This document shows, piece after piece, positions 1 to 7,196 of a stretch of 25,684 nt of DNA. Both the position numbers and the translations under genes were made by a program. Position 1 is the first letter of the stretch. Each line of letters begins with the position of its first letter. This DNA comes from an uncultured Gemmatimonadota bacterium (GTDB taxonomy: Bacteria; Gemmatimonadota; Gemmatimonadetes; Gemmatimonadales; Gemmatimonadaceae): contig CAMLDY010000033.1 of assembly GCA_946478895.1 (NCBI GenBank), positions 1 through 25,684 on the forward strand, written 5' to 3'. The notes under the pieces are model-generated. The model saw nothing but the letters and a program-made list of their open reading frames with translations. It was not told the origin of the DNA and did not search any database.

Positions 1-532
1 TCAGGCCGAACACCACGCTCGTGACGATGAGCGCCATCTTCCAGCCGGCGATGCGTCGCATCACAGCGAACAGATAGCCGCGGATGAAGAGCTCCTCGAA
101 GAACGCGGCGGGGAGCAGGATCAGCGCATATCGTCCGGCGGTCTCGAGCGAGCTGCCGTCGAAGGTCGGCACGATCTGGAGCATTCCTACCGACAGGAGT
201 GCGAGGCTCGCCAGTCCAATCGTCGCCGCGCCGAGCGCCGTTCCCTGCGCCAACACGAGCGGCGATGCGGCACCGCGGTCCAACGCCACCGTGCCCCACG
301 GCCATCGCTGCACACGCAGCATCACCGCGGTCGCGATCAGTGTCCCGCCGAAGGTCGTCCAGGCGTCGACGATCTCTCTGACGCTGGCCTTGTCGGCGCC
401 CGGGATGAACAGCGATATCCACCGCAGCAACACCATCGCCGCGAACGTCACGAGGAAGAACGCGACGACCGACGCCGCGAGAACGCTCCGTTCTTTGAAG
501 GTGGTTCGCGTTGCCGCCGGCGTCGCAGTCAA
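1..532 (-). CDS. CPBP (CAAX-type) intramembrane metalloprotease, partial
   Basis: This is the N-terminal 177 residues of a membrane protein whose 3' end lies beyond the left window edge. Reading the minus strand gives an open frame with a first TM segment at about residues 17-36, further hydrophobic segments at about 59-72, 92-121 and 132-145, and then the motif EELFIRGYLF at 146-155. That is motif 1 (EExxxR) of the CPBP/Abi/CAAX protease family. The His motifs 2 and 3 would lie outside the window. The likely start is a TTG at 530-532, because the same frame is closed by the thiolase stop codon six bases upstream and no earlier start exists. No clear ribosome binding site is seen, so translation may be coupled to the thiolase gene. 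Family members cleave prenylated-type or other membrane substrates, or act in bacteriocin immunity; the substrate here is unknown. Confidence 0.85.
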   Translation of the reverse strand, partial: MTATPAATRTTFKERSVLAASVVAFFLVTFAAMVLLRWISLFIPGADKASVREIVDAWTTFGGTLIATAVMLRVQRWPWGTVALDRGAASPLVLAQGTALGAATIGLASLALLSVGMLQIVPTFDGSSLETAGRYALILLPAAFFEELFIRGYLFAVMRRIAGWKMALIVTSVVFGL

Positions 533-538
533 GCGAAA

Positions 539-1750
539 CTAGTTCGCGCGCTCGACGCTGAGCGCCACGGCGTCACCACCGCCGAGACAAAGCGTGGCAA
601 GACCTTTCTTCGCGCCGCGATCCTTCATTGCGTAGAGGAGCGTCGTCAGCACCCGGGCGCCGCTGGCGCCGATCGGGTGGCCGAGCGCGATCGCGCCGCC
701 GTTGACGTTGACGCGCTTCCAGTCCCAGCCCAGCTCCTCGCCGTCAGCGATCGCCTGCGACGCGAACGCCTCGTTGGCTTCGATCAGATCGTAGTCGCCG
801 ATTTTCGACCCGGTTTTCTCCATCAGGTTGCGGACCGCTTTGATCGGGGCGAAGAACAAATCCTCGGGCTTGGTCGCGCCGGTCGCGTATCCGGTGATCC
901 GGCCGAGAATTTCCAACCCATGCGACTCGGCGTACTGCTCGGAGACGATGACGAGCGCGGCGGCGCCGTCATTGAGGCTCGACGCGTTGCCGGCGGTGAC
1001 GGTGAGGTCTTCGTTGCTGCCGTTCTTTCCCGGGAATGCCGGACGCAGCTTCGACAGTGTTTCGACGGTGGTGTCCTTGCGCGGTCCTTCGTCGGTCTCG
1101 ACGGTGGTCGGACCCTTCTTGCCCGGAATCTGGACGGCGGCAATCTCGTCCCTGAACTTTCCGGACTCGATCGCAGCCACCGCTTTGCGGTGCGACGCTG
1201 CCGCGAATTCGTCCTGATCTTCGCGCGTCACGCCCGCTTTCTTCGCGGTGTACTCGGCGTGCCCACCCATGTGGACGTCACACGACGCGCACCACAATCC
1301 ATCCTTGATCATGCCGTCGACCATCTTCTGGTCGGAGAGCTTCACGCCGTTGCGCATGCCGTACACGTAATACGGCGAGTTGGACATCGACTCCTGGCCG
1401 CCGGCGACGATGACCTGCGCATCACCGGCCTTGATTGCCTGGGATGCAAGCATCACCGCCTTGAGACCTGACCCACAGACCTTGTTCACCGTGACGGCGG
1501 AAACGGTGGGTGGAAGACCAGCTTTGAGGGCGGCCTGGCGCGCCGGGGCCTGCCCGGTGCCGCCCTGCAGAACGTGCCCCATGATGACTTCCTGGACATC
1601 ACCCGCGGAGACTTTCGATCTCTTCAGCGCTTCGCGGATCGCGACAGCGCCCAGCTCGGGCGCGCTTAGAGGCGAGAGCGCGCCGAGAAACTTTCCGATC
1701 GGCGTGCGCGCGGCGCCGACGATGACTGGAGTGCGTGATTTATCTGCCAT
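539..1750 (-). CDS. Acetyl-CoA acetyltransferase (thiolase)
   Basis: This cytoplasmic thiolase of 403 aa has the normal family length (about 390-400). It would condense or cleave acetoacetyl-CoA/3-ketoacyl-CoA. The nucleophilic cysteine is Cys92 in [11 protein letters not shown], the catalytic His358 lies in [17 protein letters not shown], and the second cysteine, Cys388, is in [14 protein letters not shown]. The last motif differs from the usual CxGGGxG by having Asp-Ala after GGG. The start is an ATG preceded by a weak ribosome binding site. A CPBP protease gene follows six bases after the stop on the same strand, suggesting a two-gene transcript. No other beta-oxidation or PHB gene lies beside it, so a role in acetoacetyl-CoA metabolism versus fatty-acid degradation cannot be chosen from context. 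Confidence 0.95.
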   Translation of the reverse strand: MADKSRTPVIVGAARTPIGKFLGALSPLSAPELGAVAIREALKRSKVSAGDVQEVIMGHVLQGGTGQAPARQAALKAGLPPTVSAVTVNKVCGSGLKAVMLASQAIKAGDAQVIVAGGQESMSNSPYYVYGMRNGVKLSDQKMVDGMIKDGLWCASCDVHMGGHAEYTAKKAGVTREDQDEFAAASHRKAVAAIESGKFRDEIAAVQIPGKKGPTTVETDEGPRKDTTVETLSKLRPAFPGKNGSNEDLTVTAGNASSLNDGAAALVIVSEQYAESHGLEILGRITGYATGATKPEDLFFAPIKAVRNLMEKTGSKIGDYDLIEANEAFASQAIADGEELGWDWKRVNVNGGAIALGHPIGASGARVLTTLLYAMKDRGAKKGLATLCLGGGDAVALSVERAN

Positions 1751-1864
1751 TGCGAGGATTGTTCGACGGTTTTTCCGGCGTTGCCTTCAATTTAACGCCT
1801 CGCATATGGCTTCTGAAGCGACTACGATTACAGTGCGGTCACGAGCAACCCACAGAGGAAGGCG

Positions 1865-2113
1865 ATGCGTTCACAAATTTCCGAAGCTTTGCTGGGCATA
1901 GGCGGAATTCTGATCTCGTTCGGCTTTACGATCATCATCATCGGATATTTCGCGCACCTTAACACCAACACGCGCGCGGAGTTTCCGTCGATCGTCTCGC
2001 TGGCGACGATGATGGCGGTCGGCGGCGCGGTCCTGTTCGTTGCCGGATACGTGCTCCACCGCACGATCCGCCGCGACGACGGCCCCGTCGAGCCGCAGCG
2101 CCGCAGTGCGTAG
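1865..2113 (+). CDS. Small two-TM membrane protein, function unknown
   Basis: This 82-aa protein has two hydrophobic segments, about residues 8-30 (rich in Ile/Gly/Phe) and 43-64, joined by a short polar loop (HLNTNTRAEF). It ends in a charged tail rich in Arg, Asp and Glu. I do not recognise a family. The gene is supported by a good ribosome binding site (AGAGGAAGG, 1854-1862) just before the ATG, and by its one-base overlap with the following SRPBCC gene: the TAG stop shares its G with the GTG start. The divergent upstream gap of 114 bases must hold promoters for this pair and for the thiolase. It contains a weak 6-bp inverted repeat (1777-1782/1794-1799) but no consensus promoter I would defend. 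Confidence 0.75.
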   Translation: MRSQISEALLGIGGILISFGFTIIIIGYFAHLNTNTRAEFPSIVSLATMMAVGGAVLFVAGYVLHRTIRRDDGPVEPQRRSA

Positions 2114-2550
2114 TGGCAGTCAAAAAAGTCTTCGAGACCAGCCGGGAGATCGCGGCGCCACCGGGCACGGTGTGGAACGTCATCGCCGACGTCGAGAAGT
2201 GGCCGCAGTGGACGCCAAGCATGCGCGAGGTGAAGCGCGTCGATAGTGGAGCGCTCGCCGTTGGAAGTCGCGCCAAGGTCAAACAGCCCCGGCTGATGCC
2301 GTTCACATGGACGGTAACAGAGCTCACGCCCGGCAAGGGCTTCACCTGGAGCATGCAGAGCCCAGGAGTGCGCGTCACCGCTCGACACTACGTCGCGCCC
2401 GCACCGCCGGGCAGCCGCGCGACGCTGTCAGTGGAGTACGAGGGCCCGCTTGCTTCGCTGGTTGCGCGACTCACCGCGAAGGTGAACGACCGCTATCTCC
2501 AGCTCGAGGCTGACGGGCTCAAGAAACGCAGCGAGTCCCTGCGCGGCTGA
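2113..2550 (+). CDS. SRPBCC (START-like, polyketide cyclase/dehydrase) family protein
   Basis: This 145-aa cytoplasmic protein begins with a GTG that overlaps the preceding stop codon. The pattern FETSREIAAPPGTVWNVIAD, followed by VEKWPQWTPSMREV, is typical of the SRPBCC/polyketide cyclase 2 fold: a beta strand, then a helix with Trp, then the WPxW motif. The middle (RLMPFTWTVTELTPGKGFTW) and the C-terminal amphipathic helix (LVARLTAKVNDRYLQLEADG) complete the helix-grip fold, which binds hydrophobic ligands in a pocket. No ligand can be inferred. It probably forms a two-gene operon with the small membrane protein upstream. Its stop codon abuts the stop codon of the convergent oxidoreductase gene with no gap. 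Confidence 0.88.
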   Translation: MAVKKVFETSREIAAPPGTVWNVIADVEKWPQWTPSMREVKRVDSGALAVGSRAKVKQPRLMPFTWTVTELTPGKGFTWSMQSPGVRVTARHYVAPAPPGSRATLSVEYEGPLASLVARLTAKVNDRYLQLEADGLKKRSESLRG

Positions 2551-2556
2551 TCAGCC
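2545..2556. repeat. Perfect 12-bp palindrome at back-to-back stop codons
   Basis: GGCTGATCAGCC reads the same on both strands. The central TGATCA provides the TGA stop of the plus-strand SRPBCC gene (2548-2550) and, on the other strand, the TGA stop of the Gfo/Idh gene (2551-2553). There is no room for a conventional intergenic terminator. A loop-free palindrome is a poor hairpin, so a terminator role is doubtful. Confidence 0.7.
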
Positions 2557-3900
2557 CTTGATCGTATTCGTCGCCGGATCCCAGGTGACGGCGTTCTTCC
2601 TGAAGTAGGATTCGTTCGCCATGTGACACGCCAGCGCGGCGTGGTGCCCGAACACCGCGTCCTCGACGACGGGCTTACGCGTGCGAACCGCGTCGAAGAA
2701 GTTCGCCAGGTGCGGCCGGAAGTCGTCGTAGTCCGGCATTCTGTAGGTGACAGTCTCCTGCGGCGGCAGTTTCGCCAGCTTCTCGTCGTTCTCGGCGTGC
2801 CACTGCTTCTCGTACTGCTCGCGCATCGCGCGCGGGAAGCTGCCCGTGTAATAGCACGGATACGTGTCTATGCCCAGCTGCGGCGAGAAGCTCACCGTCG
2901 AACCCGTGACCTCGAGCAATCCCTTCGAGCCCTGGATGCGATAGGTCTCCTGCATCTCGCACGCGAGGTTGAGGCGCATGTAGACGGGCAGGTCGCCGAA
3001 GTAGTAGTTGACGGCGTGGACATCCGGCATGTTGCGGCCGTCTTTCCAGTGCCGGATTCCGCCGACCGACGCGGCGAAGCGCGGCGCCTCGTTCATGCCG
3101 AGCATGAACATCATGCCGCTGATGAGATGGACGAGGAGATCGCCCGCCACTCCGGTGCCGTACTCCTTCCAGCACCGCCAGCGCGCGAAGACGATCGGGT
3201 TGAACGGACGCTTCGGCGTGACGTCGCCCTGCCAGGTATCCCAGTCGAGATTCGCTGGAGACAGATCGAACGGCGGCGGATACTGCCACGCGCCGCAGGG
3301 ATCGTTGCGACCCATGTACCCTTCGACCAGCATCAGGTCGCCCAGCAGCCCCTGCGCAATGATTTCTTTCGCCTTGGCGCAAACCTGCGAGCTGACGCGC
3401 TGGGATCCGATCTGGACGATGCGGCCGGTCTTTTTTGCGGCTTCCACCATCGCCACACCATCGGCGGCGGTGTGGGACATCGGCTTCTCGCAATAGATGT
3501 CTTTCCCGGCGTTCACCGAATCGACGACGACCTGGCGATGCCAATGATCTGGAACCGCCGCGATGATGCAGTCAATGTTCTTGTTGTCGAGCAGCTCGCG
3601 ATACCGGCGGGTAACCGGGAGGTCGGGCCGGACGATCTCGCGCGCGAGGGTGTGCCGGCCATCGTAGAGATCGGCGGCCGCGGCACACTCCACGCCCGGC
3701 AGCGTGATCGAAGTCCCCAGCAGTCCCGACCCTTCCATGCCGACGCCGATGATGCCGAACCGGACGGTGTCGCTCGGCGCGACCCTTTTCACAGGTTGTG
3801 GCTCGGCGGCGAGGAGTACCTCTCTGGCGGCAATCGTGCCGCCAGCGACGGCGGCGCTCACTCCGAGAAACTCGCGCCGCGAATAGCTGCTCTTGCTCAT
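2551..3900 (-). CDS. Gfo/Idh/MocA family oxidoreductase with Tat-type leader
   Basis: This is a 449-aa NAD(P)-dependent sugar/polyol oxidoreductase of the Gfo/Idh/MocA family. The N-terminus has a twin-arginine leader (YSRREFLGVSAAVAGGTIAA, residues 6-25), implying export to the periplasm, as known for glucose-fructose oxidoreductase. The Rossmann glycine loop GVGMEG is at residues 52-57, and the conserved EKP motif (CEKPMSH) is at 138-140. The C-terminal half carries the mixed-sheet substrate domain with the segment GVAGDLLVHLISG, where the His/Asp catalytic region is expected. The start is an ATG with AGGAG on the minus strand (3906-3910) at good spacing. It is divergent from a TIM-barrel protein that also has a Tat-like leader, which suggests a shared periplasmic sugar pathway. 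Substrate unknown. Confidence 0.92.
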   Translation of the reverse strand: MSKSSYSRREFLGVSAAVAGGTIAAREVLLAAEPQPVKRVAPSDTVRFGIIGVGMEGSGLLGTSITLPGVECAAAADLYDGRHTLAREIVRPDLPVTRRYRELLDNKNIDCIIAAVPDHWHRQVVVDSVNAGKDIYCEKPMSHTAADGVAMVEAAKKTGRIVQIGSQRVSSQVCAKAKEIIAQGLLGDLMLVEGYMGRNDPCGAWQYPPPFDLSPANLDWDTWQGDVTPKRPFNPIVFARWRCWKEYGTGVAGDLLVHLISGMMFMLGMNEAPRFAASVGGIRHWKDGRNMPDVHAVNYYFGDLPVYMRLNLACEMQETYRIQGSKGLLEVTGSTVSFSPQLGIDTYPCYYTGSFPRAMREQYEKQWHAENDEKLAKLPPQETVTYRMPDYDDFRPHLANFFDAVRTRKPVVEDAVFGHHAALACHMANESYFRKNAVTWDPATNTIKG

Positions 3901-4019
3901 TGCGACTCCTGGCAGTGAAGAGTTCAGTCGGTCCTTCAGCTTGCTGGATGCTCGGGCGGGAGAATATCGTATCTGCTCTGCCCGACCGAAAGAACGATGG
4001 CTTTCACCCAGGGGTGTTC

Positions 4020-4877
4020 ATGAACAGGCGCGAGTTTCTTACCGCTCTCGGAGTCGCTGCTGTAGCACCGCAATTCGGCTGTGCGTCTACCGGCGCCGGC
4101 ATGGGCGTCGGAACGCGGCGACTCAGCAAAGTTGGAATCCAGCTCTACACGCTGCGCGACGATGCGCGCAGAGATCTCGAGGGAACCCTCGTCAACATCG
4201 CGCAGGCCGGCTACAAGGAAGTCGAGCTCCTCGGCTCGATGAACAACTTCGGCATGCCCGCGCAGCAGCTGCGAGCGATTCTCGATCGCAACGGTCTGAC
4301 CGCGCCGTCAACCCACATTGACGTCGGCGTCTTCGATAACCTCGAGCCGCAGATCGAGGCCGCGAAGATTCTCGGGCACCAGTACATGATCGTGGCGAGC
4401 CTGCCCGACGCGGAGAAGCTCGGTCCTGACGACTACCGCCGCTGGGCGGATCGATTCAACGAAGCCGGCGCGCGCGCGCTGCGCAGCGGGATGCGAATCG
4501 GATTCCACGATGAAGCGTGGGATTTCAGAAACGTCGGCGGCGAAGTCCTGTACGACATCTTCGCGCAGCGGACCGACCCGACATCGGTCTGGCTCCAGCT
4601 CGACACCGGCAACGCCGCGATCGGCGGAGCGAATCCGCTCGACTACATGAAGCGCTACGCGAATCGTTACTGGCTGTTCCACATCAAGGACGCGCCCGCG
4701 ATCGGGGCTGACCACGACGTGGAGCTCGGGAAGGGCGTCGTCGATTTCCGGAGCATCTTCAGGCTCATCGACAACATCGACCAGAAGCACCTGTACGTCG
4801 AGCAGGAGAGCTACCCGGGGGCGGCGATCGATAGCGTGCGTCGGGATTACGAGTACATCTCGCGGCTCGAATTCTAG
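4020..4877 (+). CDS. Xylose-isomerase-like TIM-barrel protein (sugar phosphate isomerase/epimerase family), putative Tat lipoprotein
   Basis: This 285-aa AP-endonuclease-2/xylose-isomerase-like TIM barrel includes IGIQLYTLRD-type strand 1 (here VGIQLYTLRDDARRD), a strand ending GYKEVELLG, then HIDVGVFDN, IGFHDEAWDF (metal-ligand type His/Asp/Glu), LQLDTGNA, WLFHIKDAP and LYVEQESYPG. Its acidic and His residues match the usual divalent-metal site. I chose the ATG at 4020 because it follows AGGGG (4010-4014) and gives a clean leader: NRREFL, a hydrophobic stretch and a Cys at residue 21 in QFGC. That is compatible with a Tat-exported lipoprotein, although Phe at -2 is not ideal for a lipobox. 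It is divergent from the Gfo/Idh oxidoreductase, so the pair may isomerise and oxidise the same sugar or inositol-like compound outside the cytoplasm (inference). Confidence 0.88.
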   Translation: MNRREFLTALGVAAVAPQFGCASTGAGMGVGTRRLSKVGIQLYTLRDDARRDLEGTLVNIAQAGYKEVELLGSMNNFGMPAQQLRAILDRNGLTAPSTHIDVGVFDNLEPQIEAAKILGHQYMIVASLPDAEKLGPDDYRRWADRFNEAGARALRSGMRIGFHDEAWDFRNVGGEVLYDIFAQRTDPTSVWLQLDTGNAAIGGANPLDYMKRYANRYWLFHIKDAPAIGADHDVELGKGVVDFRSIFRLIDNIDQKHLYVEQESYPGAAIDSVRRDYEYISRLEF

Positions 4878-4886
4878 AACCGCAAG

Positions 4887-4935
4887 AAAGAAGACTACCG
4901 GCGGGCGGCTTTCGGCGCGCCGGTAGTCTTCTTTT
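4887..4935. terminator. Bidirectional intrinsic terminator
   Basis: A perfect 17-bp inverted repeat (AAAGAAGACTACCGGCG at 4887-4903 and its complement at 4918-4934) encloses a 14-base GC-rich loop. The outer part of the stem is A-rich on the left and ends in TTTT on the right. It therefore acts as a rho-independent terminator in both directions. It lies between the convergent TIM-barrel gene (stop at 4877) and the sarcosine-oxidase-like gene (stop at 4958), exactly where a shared terminator is expected. Confidence 0.92.
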
Positions 4936-4957
4936 GCAACTTTCGAACGGTCGGGTC

Positions 4958-6097
4958 CTAACCAAATCGCCCAATCCTGAACGGCGCGATATCAAACCGC
5001 GCCGCCCCCTCGGTCAGGAGCAAAGCCTGAATCTCCCCGATCGCGCTCGAGAACTTGAACCCGTGGCCCGAGCATGGGCTCGAGATCAGAACGTTCGGAT
5101 GCGACGGGTGCCAGTCGATGATGAAATCGTGGTCGGGAGTATTGGTGAACAGGCAGGTGTCGCATTCGCGGACCGGCGCTGCGGCCAGCTTCGGCAACAC
5201 CGGACGCAATGCATCGCGTAGCGCCTCGACCTCGTTTTCGGCAACGGCGCGTCTCACCTTGTCCGGCGTTGCGGCGATCTCGCCCGAATGCATCACCGAC
5301 GCCTTGACGCCGCGGCGGAGACGCGGGAATCCGTAACAGATGTGCCCGGGCTTGTACTCGTAGGCGTAGATGGGAAATCGCGCGGAATCATACACGTCAT
5401 CGTCCGCGGGCTCGAGCCAGAACACGACCTGGCGCTCGATCACGAGCGGTAGTTGCAGTCCAGAAAGAAGTCCTCCAGTCCACGCGCCGGCCGCGAGCAG
5501 CAATCGTTTCGCCGAGTAGGACCCAACGGCCGTGCGCACTTCTACTCCGCCGTCGTCCGCGGTCCAGGCAACCACCTCTTCCCCAAAATGCGCATCCGCG
5601 CCGGCGCCCACGGCGGCTTCCACGTGTGCAGTCACGCATGCTTCGGGGTCCAGGTATCCGGCATTGGGATCGAACACGGCGACGAGATCGTCACGCGGCT
5701 CGAAAGTGGAAAAGCGCTCACGGACCTGCCGCGCAGTGAGAACCTCGTACGCCAGCTCATGCTCACTCGCGCTTTGTAAGGTTCCCGTTACGACGGAGCC
5801 GTCCGCGGGCCCGATCATCAGCCCGCCATTGATCGTCATCAGTGGCGTGCCCGCGATTGCCTCGAGCTCCCGCCAAAGCCGATGGGCGCGCTGAACCAGA
5901 GGCACGTAGAGCGGATGCTCGAAATACATCTCACGGATGATCCGGCTGTCGCCGTGCGAGGATCCTTTCCCGTGGCCGCGTTGATACTGCTCGAGTCCCA
6001 GCACCTGCGCACCCGAGCGCGCGAGGTGGAAGAGCGTGGCGCTTCCCATTGCGCCAAGCCCGATCACGATGACGTCGTAACCGCGCGTGCCGCTCAA
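4958..6097 (-). CDS. Monomeric sarcosine oxidase / N-methyl-L-tryptophan oxidase-like flavoprotein
   Basis: This 379-aa FAD-dependent oxidoreductase of the DAO/MSOX-MTOX family oxidises N-methyl amino acids to the amino acid, formaldehyde and H2O2. It has the FAD-binding GLGAMG at residues 13-18, the GSSHGDSRIIR motif typical of the family, and the C-terminal CLFTNTPDHDFIIDWHP followed by SGHGFKFSSAIGE. The cysteine at residue 315 aligns with the covalent 8alpha-S-cysteinyl-FAD residue of monomeric sarcosine oxidase. Arg and Lys residues around the substrate pocket are plausible but cannot be assigned without alignment. The start is a TTG (6095-6097), the only candidate before the Rossmann fold in an otherwise short open extension; its ribosome binding site is weak. 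It stands alone on its strand with a terminator directly downstream. The true substrate (sarcosine, N-methyltryptophan, pipecolate, fructosyl-amine) is not certain. Confidence 0.9.
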   Translation of the reverse strand: MSGTRGYDVIVIGLGAMGSATLFHLARSGAQVLGLEQYQRGHGKGSSHGDSRIIREMYFEHPLYVPLVQRAHRLWRELEAIAGTPLMTINGGLMIGPADGSVVTGTLQSASEHELAYEVLTARQVRERFSTFEPRDDLVAVFDPNAGYLDPEACVTAHVEAAVGAGADAHFGEEVVAWTADDGGVEVRTAVGSYSAKRLLLAAGAWTGGLLSGLQLPLVIERQVVFWLEPADDDVYDSARFPIYAYEYKPGHICYGFPRLRRGVKASVMHSGEIAATPDKVRRAVAENEVEALRDALRPVLPKLAAAPVRECDTCLFTNTPDHDFIIDWHPSHPNVLISSPCSGHGFKFSSAIGEIQALLLTEGAARFDIAPFRIGRFG

Positions 6098-6188
6098 GAC
6101 TCGACTAGTTTGGTGATACTCACGGAAACCTCCGCGCCGTCACCCCGTAGGGACTGCTGAACGCTGAGAACTTTTCACTGAGGAAGCA

Positions 6189-6464
6189 ATGGATCCAGAT
6201 GTCGCAAATTTCGCCGTCGTCGCCGCCGTAATCGTCGTGATGGTCGGCGCGCTGTCGGCCATCGTCGTTGGCCTCGTGCGCGCCCTCGGACGCAAGCCCG
6301 AGCCCCGCGCGCTGCCCAACACGGCGCAATTCGAGCAGCGATTCGATCAGCTGCAGCAGTCCGTGGACGCAATCGCGGTAGAGGTCGAGCGTATTGCGGA
6401 AGCACAACGCTTCTCGGCGAAGCTCCTCGCCGAGCGTAGCGAGCCAACCTCCCTGCCGCGTTGA
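6189..6464 (+). CDS. Small membrane-anchored coiled-coil protein, unknown
   Basis: The 91-aa product has an N-terminal TM segment (about residues 8-30, rich in Val/Ala/Ile). After a basic, Pro-rich linker (LGRKPEPRALP) comes a heptad-like helix at about residues 46-80 (FEQRFDQLQQSVDAIAVEVERIAEAQRF in outline). The topology suggests a single-pass inner-membrane protein with a cytoplasmic coiled coil. The ATG follows a good ribosome binding site (GAGGAAG, ending at 6186). The TGA stop overlaps the TTG start of the next gene, so the two are probably translationally coupled. I recognise no named family. Confidence 0.75.
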   Translation: MDPDVANFAVVAAVIVVMVGALSAIVVGLVRALGRKPEPRALPNTAQFEQRFDQLQQSVDAIAVEVERIAEAQRFSAKLLAERSEPTSLPR

Positions 6465-6895
6465 TTCGATCTTTCTTTCGACGGTGGCGTCCGTGGCACC
6501 TGCTGCTCGCGTGGTGCGTCTACTGGGGCGGCCTTGCCCTGGTCAAGCTCGGGCCCGCGATCGCCACCGGCTGGAGAATCTCACGGCCTGGCCACACGGG
6601 CAGCGTCAGCGCCAGCATCACAGATGGAATCGTTAGCGCGAATCTGATCGAAGCCGGGCGCACCGTATGGACAGGCTCGACTCCATTCAGCCACCTCGTT
6701 CTGCTCGTCGCAGTTCCACCGCTCGTCATCTGGCTCGTCTGGCTCATTGGCGCGGCTCGCACGAACAATGCGGGTGAGAGTGCACTGAAAAATCAGACCA
6801 GCGTCCGCGAGCTTAGCGCACCAGAACCAAGAATCGGGATCATCGAGACGTCCTCAACTTCCACTTCGAAGCGCCGAACGCGCGAGGAATCCTGA
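6461..6895 (+). CDS. Two-TM membrane protein, unknown
   Basis: This 144-aa protein starts at a TTG overlapping the preceding stop (TTGA). It has a basic start (FFRRWRPW), TM1 at about residues 12-34, a polar loop of about 40 residues (SISRPGHTGSVSASITDG-like region), TM2 at about 77-99 and a charged C-terminal tail. No recognisable domain is present. It is supported mainly by operon context, hydrophobic pattern and codon use like its neighbours. A different downstream start is possible but would remove TM1. Confidence 0.65.
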   Translation: MIRSFFRRWRPWHLLLAWCVYWGGLALVKLGPAIATGWRISRPGHTGSVSASITDGIVSANLIEAGRTVWTGSTPFSHLVLLVAVPPLVIWLVWLIGAARTNNAGESALKNQTSVRELSAPEPRIGIIETSSTSTSKRRTREES

Positions 6896-6898
6896 CCG

Positions 6899-7171
6899 AT
6901 GCCTTGTATCATGACTCTGCTGGCCCTGGCTGCGCCGCGACTCGTGGTCGCAGTCCTCTGGTTTTTCACTCACTGGTTCCGCGGCGTCTTCGACAACATT
7001 CTCTGGCCGATCATCGGCTTCGTGTTCCTGCCGACGACGCTGCTCTGGTACTCAGCGGTCCACAATTGGTTCGGCGGGCACTGGACATTCTGGCCCGTGG
7101 TCGGCTTGGTGTTGGCACTTCTGATCGACCTCGGCCCCGTCAGTGGCCGTCGGGTGCCCCACAGACGCTGA
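6899..7171 (+). CDS. Small polytopic membrane protein, unknown
   Basis: The 90-aa product contains three hydrophobic segments: about residues 5-27, 34-54 and 64-81. They contain many aromatic residues (FFTHWF, LLWYSAVHNWFGGHWTFW). The ribosome binding site GAGGA (6884-6888) is closer to ideal for the ATG at 6899 than for the in-frame ATG at 6911, which would shorten the protein by four residues. It follows the previous gene by three bases, so the three small membrane proteins at 6189-7171 look like one transcript. No family is recognised, and the pathway is unknown. Confidence 0.65.
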   Translation: MPCIMTLLALAAPRLVVAVLWFFTHWFRGVFDNILWPIIGFVFLPTTLLWYSAVHNWFGGHWTFWPVVGLVLALLIDLGPVSGRRVPHRR

Positions 7172-7196
7172 TCCGGCATCTACCACCGAGGAAATC

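Noticed and set aside
84..542. Plus-strand reading frame of 152 codons
   Set aside because: The opposite strand encodes a clear CPBP protease motif (EELFIRGYLF) and TM pattern through the same bases. The plus frame is a low-complexity shadow.
2623..3918. Long plus-strand reading frame (431 codons) opposite the Gfo/Idh gene
   Set aside because: It is rich in Arg/Val/His repeats typical of antisense frames in GC-rich DNA, while the minus strand encodes a full oxidoreductase with GxGxxG and EKP motifs.
3952..3985. Inverted repeat TCGGGC/GCCCGA between the Gfo/Idh and TIM-barrel genes
   Set aside because: Only six bases per arm, separated by 22 bases in GC-rich DNA. Such matches are expected by chance.
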